Shown piece after piece: positions 57,487-64,000 of a DNA stretch of 64,000 nt. Position 1 is the first letter of the stretch, and each line of letters opens with the position of its first letter. The stretch is from a virus. A program made the position numbers and the translations under genes. The notes under the pieces were generated by a model that had not been told where the DNA came from, made no database searches, and saw nothing but the letters and a program-made list of their open reading frames with translations. The stretch is from the IMG/VR virus record IMGVR_UViG_3300044641_006011, positions 1-64,000 of that record; one strand, 5' to 3'.

Positions 57487-57559
57487 TGCCCGTGAGAAGA
57501 TTTGAACTTCCACTGTATGGATTCTAAGTCCACCCTCTCTACCGTTGGAGTACACGGGC
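57487..57559 (-). tRNA. tRNA with Leu anticodon TAG, short variable arm
   Basis: 73 nt. GCCCGTG pairs with CACGGGC, discriminator A. Anticodon loop CTTAGAA between GTGGA and TCCAT gives TAG, reading CUA (Leu). The variable region is only about 5 nt, unlike the long arm of normal tRNA-Leu. Confidence 0.88.
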
Positions 57560-57562
57560 AAA

Positions 57563-57633
57563 TGGAGAATAGGAGAATCGAACTCCTAATAAGTGCTTGC
57601 AAAGCACCCGTTATACCGTTTAACTAATTCCCC
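57563..57633 (-). tRNA. tRNA-Ala(TGC)
   Basis: 71 nt. GGGGAAT pairs with ATTCTCC (one G-T), discriminator A. Anticodon loop TTTGCAA between GGTGC and GCACT gives TGC. Confidence 0.95.
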
Positions 57634-57650
57634 AGTAAAACCCCGAAGGG

Positions 57651-57836
57651 TCACACATCAACACCCATAATATGAGCAAAATTGCAATCAATTTCCGCAA
57701 TTACTGTGCGAATATTTAAAATTCTTTCTGGGGTATACTCGTCACTATATCCTTTTTGAGAATCAAAAAGAACTTGACGTACTGCTCCAGCAGTAGAAAG
57801 ATCCATTTTAATTGTCACTTGTTTTTGTTTAGTCAT
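57651..57836 (-). CDS. small conserved protein, unknown
   Basis: 61 residues (MTKQKQVTIKMDLSTAGAVR...), one strand and two helices. Its ATG overlaps the end of mazG. Conserved build in phages; unknown role. Confidence 0.7.
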   Translation of the reverse strand: MTKQKQVTIKMDLSTAGAVRQVLFDSQKGYSDEYTPERILNIRTVIAEIDCNFAHIMGVDV

Positions 57837-58249
57837 CGATCATCAGCAGCACGGTTTTCGGAGAAATAAACATCAAACGCACCTTCAGGATAACGCTTGA
57901 GAAGTTTTTGTACATTACGAGCAACTACATCATCAATACTAACACCAAGTGCCATACATGCCTGAGCAACGTACCACATAATATCACCCAGTTCAATAAT
58001 CAGGTGCTCGCGGTTGTCTTCGTTATAGGGTTTACCTTGGAAGATCATTTTCTTCACAATCTCCATAAACTCACCACCTTCAGCATTAATGCCAACAGAG
58101 GCAGTCAGAAGTCGTTCAATATTTGCACCCTTTTCATCCAGTTCAACCAAACGGTCAGAAAGAGCAAGAAAGTCTTTGGATGCGTCAGAAGTTACGGCAT
58201 CCACAAACTCAGCATACTTATCAAAATTAACGTGTTTAGCAGTTTCCAT
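57833..58249 (-). CDS. mazG: MazG-like NTP pyrophosphohydrolase
   Basis: 138 residues. GGEFMEIVKKMIFQ and LIIELGDIMWYVAQACM carry the ExxE and ExxD metal sites of MazG. It hydrolyses NTPs or (p)ppGpp-like alarmones, a function linked to phage DNA synthesis and host control. A promoter-like TTGACA-17-TATAAT lies at 58300-58328 inside the upstream gene. Confidence 0.88.
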   Translation of the reverse strand: METAKHVNFDKYAEFVDAVTSDASKDFLALSDRLVELDEKGANIERLLTASVGINAEGGEFMEIVKKMIFQGKPYNEDNREHLIIELGDIMWYVAQACMALGVSIDDVVARNVQKLLKRYPEGAFDVYFSENRAADDR

Positions 58250-58968
58250 TAAAATTTAAATCCTTCAAACGATTTTTTAGGTTTCTTGTCTTCATAATCA
58301 TTATACTCATCATCCTGCCCACTGTCAAGTATCTTGATAGTCCATCCCTTATAAGTTTTTCTTTCTCCTCTCAAAATACGACTAAAATAACTTTGGGAAA
58401 AATTGTTATCTCTACAAAATTTTGCTAGATTTTTAATTACCAAAATAGTTCCATCTTCTTTTTTTAATTCGTAAGTATTTTTTGAATGTGATTGAGAAAT
58501 TTTTTCTTTACAACTTTTAGTAAGTTTTCTACCAGTTCTATATGCGATCATTTTATCAACTGTTTCTCTTGATAAAACTTTTCCTTTATGTGCTTTACTT
58601 AACTTTTGCTTATGCTCCTCGCTCAAAGGTCTTCCAATTAATTTTTTTCTTCTTTTTTCTATAGAACTTTTAGATTGTTTAAATCCTCTTGCACATTTAC
58701 CACCTTCTTTAATATTAAATCCATTATCTATAGAATCATAATATTTTATCCAATATTGTTCTCTTTCATCTAATAAATTTTTATCTTCTATTTCTTCAAC
58801 TACACCATAAACAAAATCATATTTACTATATTTTTGAATTTCCCTGCTAATTTTAGTTTCATTTATAGTTCTAAAATGACGCAAAACTCTTCTCTGCATT
58901 TTTTCAATAGTTTGCCCTATGTATTTTTTACCAGTAGATAAACTATGAATACAGTAAATAATTGCCAT
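58249..58968 (-). CDS. GIY-YIG homing endonuclease with gp41-like tail
   Basis: 239 residues. IIYCIHSLSTGKKYIGQT is the GIY-YIG core, followed by NUMOD3-type blocks (GKCARGFKQSKSSIEKRRK, LSEEHKQKLSKAHKG) and a NUMOD1-like end (LAKFCRDNNFSQSYFSRILRG). The last 27 residues (ILDSGQDD... to KKSFEGFKF) match the last 27 of gp41 upstream at 15 positions with no gap. Both ends run into TAATGG. It looks inserted in the 3' end of gp41, keeping the old tail fused to itself. Confidence 0.92.
   Translation of the reverse strand: MAIIYCIHSLSTGKKYIGQTIEKMQRRVLRHFRTINETKISREIQKYSKYDFVYGVVEEIEDKNLLDEREQYWIKYYDSIDNGFNIKEGGKCARGFKQSKSSIEKRRKKLIGRPLSEEHKQKLSKAHKGKVLSRETVDKMIAYRTGRKLTKSCKEKISQSHSKNTYELKKEDGTILVIKNLAKFCRDNNFSQSYFSRILRGERKTYKGWTIKILDSGQDDEYNDYEDKKPKKSFEGFKF
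58300..58328 (-). promoter_or_regulatory. sigma70-consensus sequence inside the gp41-like tail, ahead of mazG
   Basis: TTGACA (58323-58328), 17 nt, TATAAT (58300-58305) on the minus strand, within the gp41-derived tail of the nuclease gene and 51 nt before mazG. The replaced gp41 3' end lacks it. Confidence 0.6.
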
Positions 58969-60347
58969 TAGAATTTAAATCCATCAAATGATTTTTTTAT
59001 TTTTGGTTCATCGTCATAAACAAAATCTTTATCTTTACCAGAATCTAAAATATCCTTCTGAGCGGTTTGCTCACAATCATAAAGACGCATTTTTGCTCTA
59101 TCAATTCCTAACACGAACCTCTTATATTTATCAGTTGAAGAATATCGGTTTTTCAGTTGTTTCACCATAATCTGTCCCAATTGCTCCAACTCTTCGGTGC
59201 TAATAAGAGCAAACATAAGATCAGCAGTGGCAGGGAGACCGAATGACTCACTTGTATCAGTTAATTCTGGATCAGATGAACCAAATCCACTCCTAGTGGT
59301 CTGGGTAGCAGAGACAATGGGAACATTGAATTCCACTGCCAATCCACGTAACTCTTCTGCAATTGACTTAATGTACGAATAAGAATTGATAGAACTATTT
59401 GCCTTATGCCTACTGGAAGCACAAATATTGAGGTAATCAATGAAAATAATATCAGGTTGAAATGATTTCTTAAGAGCAAGTTCATTGAGAAGTGCCTTGA
59501 AGTGACCAGAATGTGCAGAAGCGGTTGGATATTCCTTAATAATTAAAGATCCCTGTGTCTTTTTTACAATACCATTTACTTTATTTTCAAATGTTGAACG
59601 CGGAAGATCAATTAATTGTTGAATTGGCACATTCAAAAGGTTTGCGTCAATTCTTTCAGCAATGCGTTCTTCTGCCATTTCCAACGTAATGTACAGAACG
59701 TTCCGTCCTTGGAGCAAGACGGAGCTAGCCACATGGCACATGAATAAACTTTTCCCGACGCCCGTACCAGCAAGAGCGATGTTAAGAGTTTTGTTAGGGA
59801 GACCACCTTTTGTGATTTTGTTAAAGTATTCGAGATCAAATTCAATTTTGTCTTCTTTTCTGTGGTAAAACTCATATCGTTCCTCATAGTTATTTAAATA
59901 ATCGTGCCCAATATTATTATCAAAAGATACTGCAAGAGCATCGGAAAGAATGTTTGGAATCGCATCACGATTCTTTTTATCATTATTTCCATCGGCAATA
60001 TGGATAGATTCCATAAGTGCCAGGTAAATAGCACGATCACGACACCACTTTTCGGTAGTATCAAGTAACCATTGCTTATCAACTAGATTATCATTTAAAG
60101 AACCATTAATATCTCTGATTTCTTTAATCTGATCTTCGGTTAAATCAGTTCGATTTTCTACCTCAATATTGAGTGCTTCAATGGTGATTGCCGAACCATA
60201 CTTAACAATGAATTGAACAATCTCTTCAAAAATGACCTTTTCGGTCTTTTGCTCAAAATAATCTGGTTGTATGAAAGGAATAACTTTGCGTGAGTAATCT
60301 TCATTAAATACTAAATTTCTGAGAATAGTTGTCTCAATTCGTTCCAT
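58968..60347 (-). CDS. 41: replicative DNA helicase (T4 gp41, DnaB type)
   Basis: 459 residues. An N-terminal helical domain, then ALAGTGVGKS (Walker A, 193-200), ILYITLEMAEERIAER, IIFIDYLNICAS (Walker B) and VSATQTTRSGF (motif H4-like). It unwinds DNA at the fork with gp61. Overlaps the GT17 gene by 14 nt. Its last 27 codons have a relative in the next gene (see findings). Confidence 0.96.
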   Translation of the reverse strand: MERIETTILRNLVFNEDYSRKVIPFIQPDYFEQKTEKVIFEEIVQFIVKYGSAITIEALNIEVENRTDLTEDQIKEIRDINGSLNDNLVDKQWLLDTTEKWCRDRAIYLALMESIHIADGNNDKKNRDAIPNILSDALAVSFDNNIGHDYLNNYEERYEFYHRKEDKIEFDLEYFNKITKGGLPNKTLNIALAGTGVGKSLFMCHVASSVLLQGRNVLYITLEMAEERIAERIDANLLNVPIQQLIDLPRSTFENKVNGIVKKTQGSLIIKEYPTASAHSGHFKALLNELALKKSFQPDIIFIDYLNICASSRHKANSSINSYSYIKSIAEELRGLAVEFNVPIVSATQTTRSGFGSSDPELTDTSESFGLPATADLMFALISTEELEQLGQIMVKQLKNRYSSTDKYKRFVLGIDRAKMRLYDCEQTAQKDILDSGKDKDFVYDDEPKIKKSFDGFKF

Positions 60348-61281
60348 TATATGCTAGTTGGGGTAAGAGAAATTGTTTAACTCTGGGAAGATCAAATATA
60401 ATCTGAGGTAAATTTTCTAGTGGATATTGTTTGATAATCATACCAATATTTCCACTAGGGCATATTTCACCTTCACTAAAATTATATTCTAACAAAAAGT
60501 TTTCCATTTCAACGTTTGAATAGTTACTATATTTTAAAGTATCGATTTCCTGATTATAATGGCAAAAAGATTTTGACTTTAATATTCTATTTTGATTTGA
60601 TCCCATCCAAGAAAAATGCCAACCAACGTCTTTAATTCTATCATCACCAGAATAAACCCACCTAATAAGATAATCGTATACACCACCACGAATCGCACTT
60701 AAACTCATATTTTTAAGTTGATTCTTATTGCAGAAAAATAATGAATATCTCCACTCAGCGGGAATATCCGGAGAATCTGAACAATATAACCTGCAATTAC
60801 ACTTACCTTCCAAATATACTAAATCTGCTTTAAAAATGAACTGAGGATTATCATAACATGCTTTTTTGTAAGTATCAATATATTTTGGATTTATAATTTC
60901 ATCACAATCACTAATTATAAAAATAGTTTCTTCTGAAAAATTATTTGTATCTAAACATTTAGATATTACGTCTCTTTGAAATCTTTCTCTTGAAGTTTTT
61001 TGACTTGTATTTAAAAAATGTTCATCGTAAAAATCACAATCTGGCAAACATTCTTCAGATAAGTCTACTTCTATTACTTCTATTTTTTCAGATGGTAATT
61101 TTAATTCTGATATTGTTTTTTTTAAAGTATACTCTTTTTTATTACCACTATGAGTATAATTAGCGTCAACTATGACAAATTTATCTACATAATCTTTTAA
61201 GAGATTAATTCTCAATTCTAATAATTCCTTTTCATTAAAGTATGGAAAGCAATCTACTATATTATGCACTTTATGTCCCAT
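60334..61281 (-). CDS. GT17-type glycosyltransferase between uvsX and gp41
   Basis: 315 residues from the ATG at 61281 (MGHKVHNIVDCFPYFNEKEL); an ATG at 61311 is also in frame. FPYFNEKELLELRINLL, FVIVDANYTHSG and TIFIISDCDEIINPK (acidic DxD site) with VGWHFSWMG follow the GT17 pattern (bisecting GlcNAc-type). It overlaps uvsX by 11 nt and gp41 by 14 nt. A sugar enzyme in the replication module is odd. Donor unknown. Confidence 0.82.
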   Translation of the reverse strand: MGHKVHNIVDCFPYFNEKELLELRINLLKDYVDKFVIVDANYTHSGNKKEYTLKKTISELKLPSEKIEVIEVDLSEECLPDCDFYDEHFLNTSQKTSRERFQRDVISKCLDTNNFSEETIFIISDCDEIINPKYIDTYKKACYDNPQFIFKADLVYLEGKCNCRLYCSDSPDIPAEWRYSLFFCNKNQLKNMSLSAIRGGVYDYLIRWVYSGDDRIKDVGWHFSWMGSNQNRILKSKSFCHYNQEIDTLKYSNYSNVEMENFLLEYNFSEGEICPSGNIGMIIKQYPLENLPQIIFDLPRVKQFLLPQLAYNGTN

Positions 61282-62275
61282 AAGAAAATTGTAGTTTAGC
61301 GGCAGCATCAAGTTGCTGCATTACTTCTTCGGTAAAATACTGATCAGGATTCTTTAAAATTTCTTTACCATAAATTTTCTTGCCGTTGATCTCATATCGA
61401 CCAGCGACATTTTTCCACATTCCTGCGATTTCACCAAGTTCAAGTAATCCATAATATCGATCAAGACCTCGTTCATCATAAAATAATCGAACTTCTACAT
61501 CTTTGTTTTCTTTGCTCAAACGCGACTTAGCAGTCTTTGCCTTAATAATGTTTCCAATAACTTCAGTTCCATCTTTTTCTTTTTTCTTACTAAGATATAT
61601 GATAGTAGAAGCGGCATACTTAAGACCACTACCACCCCCCATCTCCTTAGTAGGAACATAAGCACCGATAACATCATAAGTGTGATTGGTTACAATCATT
61701 GGAATTTTCGCTTGACCAAGTTTCAAGGTAAGCATACGGAATGCACCTTTAATCAGTTGTGATTTGGTCATGTCCCGAACTTCTTTATCATTCAGAGCAT
61801 CATTAATCTCCTTACTCGTTGAAAGCATTCCCAAAGAGTCTAGCACAAAAATGCAGGGTTTTCGTTCTGCTTCTGGTTTTTTCATATACATATCTACTGC
61901 TTTGAGCGCAGTTCCACGAAACTCTTCAACAGTAACCACATTAACAACCACAAGACGAGAAGTATCAATTCCACGGGATTCTAAGAGAGATTTGGTAATA
62001 GCAGCTTCAGTATCAAAGTAGAGGCAATAACCATCGGGATTGGTATCAAGAAAATTCTTAACAACGGCGAGGCTGAAGAAAGTTTTTCCAGTACTAGACT
62101 CTCCAGCAATAGCAGTAATCTTGTTGCCAGATACACCGCCAAATATGCTACCTGAAACCAGTGCATTAAAAATGTACGAACCTGTGTCAACATAAGTTTC
62201 AGTCTCATCAATGTCGGAAGCAAGTTGTGTATACTCACCACCAATTTCTTTTACGATATCTTTAAGAAAATCCAT
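61271..62275 (-). CDS. uvsX: UvsX RecA-like recombinase
   Basis: 334 residues. GESSTGKT (58-65) is Walker A, CIFVLDSLGML Walker B, and NHTYDVIGAYVPTKEMGGG the DNA-binding L-loop area. It drives strand exchange in phage recombination-dependent replication. Starts at the stop of the 41-residue gene (TAATG). Confidence 0.96.
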   Translation of the reverse strand: MDFLKDIVKEIGGEYTQLASDIDETETYVDTGSYIFNALVSGSIFGGVSGNKITAIAGESSTGKTFFSLAVVKNFLDTNPDGYCLYFDTEAAITKSLLESRGIDTSRLVVVNVVTVEEFRGTALKAVDMYMKKPEAERKPCIFVLDSLGMLSTSKEINDALNDKEVRDMTKSQLIKGAFRMLTLKLGQAKIPMIVTNHTYDVIGAYVPTKEMGGGSGLKYAASTIIYLSKKKEKDGTEVIGNIIKAKTAKSRLSKENKDVEVRLFYDERGLDRYYGLLELGEIAGMWKNVAGRYEINGKKIYGKEILKNPDQYFTEEVMQQLDAAAKLQFSYGT

Positions 62276-62400
62276 TAATTTTTTTCCCCCTTTAATTTAT
62301 TTAATTTATGTGACCACAACTTGGCATAAAGTGGTGGATTACGAGTTTCCAATATTTTAATTATATCATCCAACTCTTTTTCATTTATAGGCAAATTCAT
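62275..62400 (-). CDS. small protein between gp43 and uvsX
   Basis: 41 residues (MNLPINEKELDDIIKILETR...), helical, basic end (HKLNKLKGEKN). TAATG overlaps at both ends couple it to gp43 and uvsX. Unknown. Confidence 0.7.
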   Translation of the reverse strand: MNLPINEKELDDIIKILETRNPPLYAKLWSHKLNKLKGEKN

Positions 62401-64000
62401 TAAGAAAAAAATGATTCAAGGTTTACAGTTTTTTCTTCTTTCCACCCAATAATATTGAGAATTGTTTTAAGTGGATCCAAGAATGCTTTCTCAAATTGTA
62501 GTTCATAGTCAATATATTTGTCAAGACCAAGTTCGGTAGGAAACTGTTGAATAAAAGAGATCACATTTTCCCGAATAATATTTGGTTTTTTCAAAAATAA
62601 AAACTTAACTTTTTCACCATTATTAATCAGAGAATACTTATTGGTAAGATTTTTCTGTTTTATATAATGATTGAACAGTAATGCACCACGAACTTGAATC
62701 GGAGTTTTAGGTGCGTAAATATTGGAAGAAGAATGATACTTACGAACATCAGATGCAGTTCTAGGAAATGCAATTTGTTCTGGGGGAAGGGATTTAAACT
62801 CCTCACGACACTGATCAATAAACTTAATCATATCATCTTCAGTACCACTCATTAAGATATTAAAAGATTCTTTCAACATCTTACGACAAGGGGCAGGTGT
62901 AGAAGATTTAATTGCTTCAATCCCTTTGATCTTGAGTTTGGATTCTTCATAACGAACACCTTCACTATCCCAAACACTCAAAATATATCGTTTCTTTGCA
63001 GTCCAGATTCCACGTTCAGCGATACATTCCCGCTTCATGATCATTTTCTGCTCATAAGCATTTACGTATTCCGCCAATTCTTGGTAAGAACTTTCAATAT
63101 ACTTTTCAAATTCCACTTGACAGACCTTATCAAGGAACGAAACAACGCTTTGAGTAGTTTTCTTTCTTCCTTTGTATACACTCTCAACCAAAGGACCCAT
63201 ATTAACGTAAAGAGAATCAGTATCCGAAGCAATAACGTAATCAACATCTGTACTCTTAAGAATTTTGTTTAGATAAGCATTTACCTTATTCATGATCCAG
63301 TTAATTGAAACTTGACCAGACAAAGTAATTGCTTCGGCATTTGCAAGCTTAAAATAACGAAAATACTGATTACCAATAGCACCATAGGCAGAGTTCAATT
63401 GAATCTTTCGTGCCATCTGAATGTTATTGCAACGAGCAATCTCCTTAACTAACTCCTTGTTCTTGGTCTTTTCGTATTCTTGCTCTGCCGCAAGCATTTT
63501 CTTTTTAAAAATTACACGTTCATTATAGATCTTTTCCATCAATTCTGGAAGAAATCCACGAACATCCTTACGATACATCGCACCGTTGGCACATACGGCA
63601 TAATCCTTGTACATCTCAAAATTGATAGTTTGATTGAGGATTTTATCCACATTAACTGATGGATGTTTTTCTTCAACCAAAGTTTCAGGACTAATGTTGT
63701 ATTGCATAATCAAGTGTGGATATAGTGAGTTAAGGTCAAAACTCACTACCCAATCATACATTCCAGGAATTGGTTCTTTTACATAAGCACCTTCATACTT
63801 GGTGTCTTTATCAGAACGCTCTTTAGGAGGAATAACAATATTCCTTTTCTTCAGATAGTTGTAAATGATTGTATCCCACATGCGAACTTGAGAAAATACA
63901 TCCTCATAGTTTGCCTTGGCGTCATATGCCATGGTAAGCGCAAGTTCAATCAGTTTCATCTTGTCTTCCAAACGGTCAACAAGTTCCACGTCCTTGATGT
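62400..64000 (-). CDS. 43: DNA polymerase (T4 gp43, family B), C-terminal part
   Basis: The 533 C-terminal residues; the gene continues past the right edge (the frame is open to 64000, with IKDVELVDRLEDKM...). FDLNSLYPHLIMQYNISP is motif A, KIQLNSAYGAIGNQYFRYF motif B and VIASDTDSLYVNM motif C with the catalytic Asp pair. The exonuclease domain is outside the window. The C-terminal end (NLESFFS) fits the clamp-binding tail. Confidence 0.97.
   Translation of the reverse strand, partial: IKDVELVDRLEDKMKLIELALTMAYDAKANYEDVFSQVRMWDTIIYNYLKKRNIVIPPKERSDKDTKYEGAYVKEPIPGMYDWVVSFDLNSLYPHLIMQYNISPETLVEEKHPSVNVDKILNQTINFEMYKDYAVCANGAMYRKDVRGFLPELMEKIYNERVIFKKKMLAAEQEYEKTKNKELVKEIARCNNIQMARKIQLNSAYGAIGNQYFRYFKLANAEAITLSGQVSINWIMNKVNAYLNKILKSTDVDYVIASDTDSLYVNMGPLVESVYKGRKKTTQSVVSFLDKVCQVEFEKYIESSYQELAEYVNAYEQKMIMKRECIAERGIWTAKKRYILSVWDSEGVRYEESKLKIKGIEAIKSSTPAPCRKMLKESFNILMSGTEDDMIKFIDQCREEFKSLPPEQIAFPRTASDVRKYHSSSNIYAPKTPIQVRGALLFNHYIKQKNLTNKYSLINNGEKVKFLFLKKPNIIRENVISFIQQFPTELGLDKYIDYELQFEKAFLDPLKTILNIIGWKEEKTVNLESFFS

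Overview
This window is part of the genome of a T4-like cyanomyovirus, a tailed phage of marine Synechococcus or Prochlorococcus. The evidence is a T4-type replication and nucleotide module (gp43 polymerase, UvsX, gp41 helicase, gp61 primase, NrdA, NrdB, MazG) in the same DNA as photosystem II genes (psbA, psbD), a plant-type ferredoxin, two high-light-inducible proteins and a 6-phosphogluconate dehydrogenase. T4-type late promoters (TATAAATA or GATAAATA) and near-consensus sigma70 promoters recur. Almost all genes lie on the minus strand with 1-30 nt overlaps.

Layout by coordinate (minus-strand transcription runs right to left). 1-3.9 kb: a light-reaction cassette of hli, a small membrane peptide, petF, ORF91, hli, peroxiredoxin, a small ORF, psbA split by a group I intron, an endonuclease VII-like homing nuclease, and the start of psbD. 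3.9-21.9 kb: an AT-rich polycistron of about 20 surface-glycan genes. It holds Gmd and GDP-fucose synthase, two GT11 and one GT10-like fucosyltransferase, further glycosyltransferases, methyltransferases, HAD phosphatases and two fused nucleotidyltransferases. 22-26.3 kb: an HNH nuclease, small phage proteins, a second sugar group (DegT aminotransferase, GT2, GNAT), a 2OG-Fe(II) oxygenase and tRNA-Pro. 26.4-33.2 kb: small membrane proteins, gnd, a cyanobacterial-type porin, and a scattered tRNA array (Ser, Val, Gly, Thr, Asn, Arg, Ile) holding another HNH nuclease. 33.3-45.1 kb: tail lysozyme, plus-strand collagen-like and glycine-rich adhesins, exported proteins, a thermonuclease, a secreted HExxH protein, a holin-like protein, GH24 lysozyme, a C39-type peptidase and GIY-YIG nucleases. 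45.2-57.5 kb: large virion-type proteins surrounding nrdB, nrdA and primase. 57.5-64 kb: tRNA-Leu, tRNA-Ala, mazG, a GIY-YIG nuclease, gp41, a GT17 glycosyltransferase, uvsX and a partial gp43.

Inferred working: the cassette keeps host photosystem II and electron flow running during infection. gnd, RNR and MazG feed nucleotide supply. The glycan polycistron could make and attach fucose-type sugars to host or virion surfaces. The most unusual single observation is at gp41: the adjacent GIY-YIG gene ends with a second, diverged copy of the last 27 residues of gp41, as if the mobile gene brought a replacement 3' end for the gene it invaded. Three terminators carry a sigma70 -35 element in their hairpins, and most free-standing nucleases have their own late promoter.
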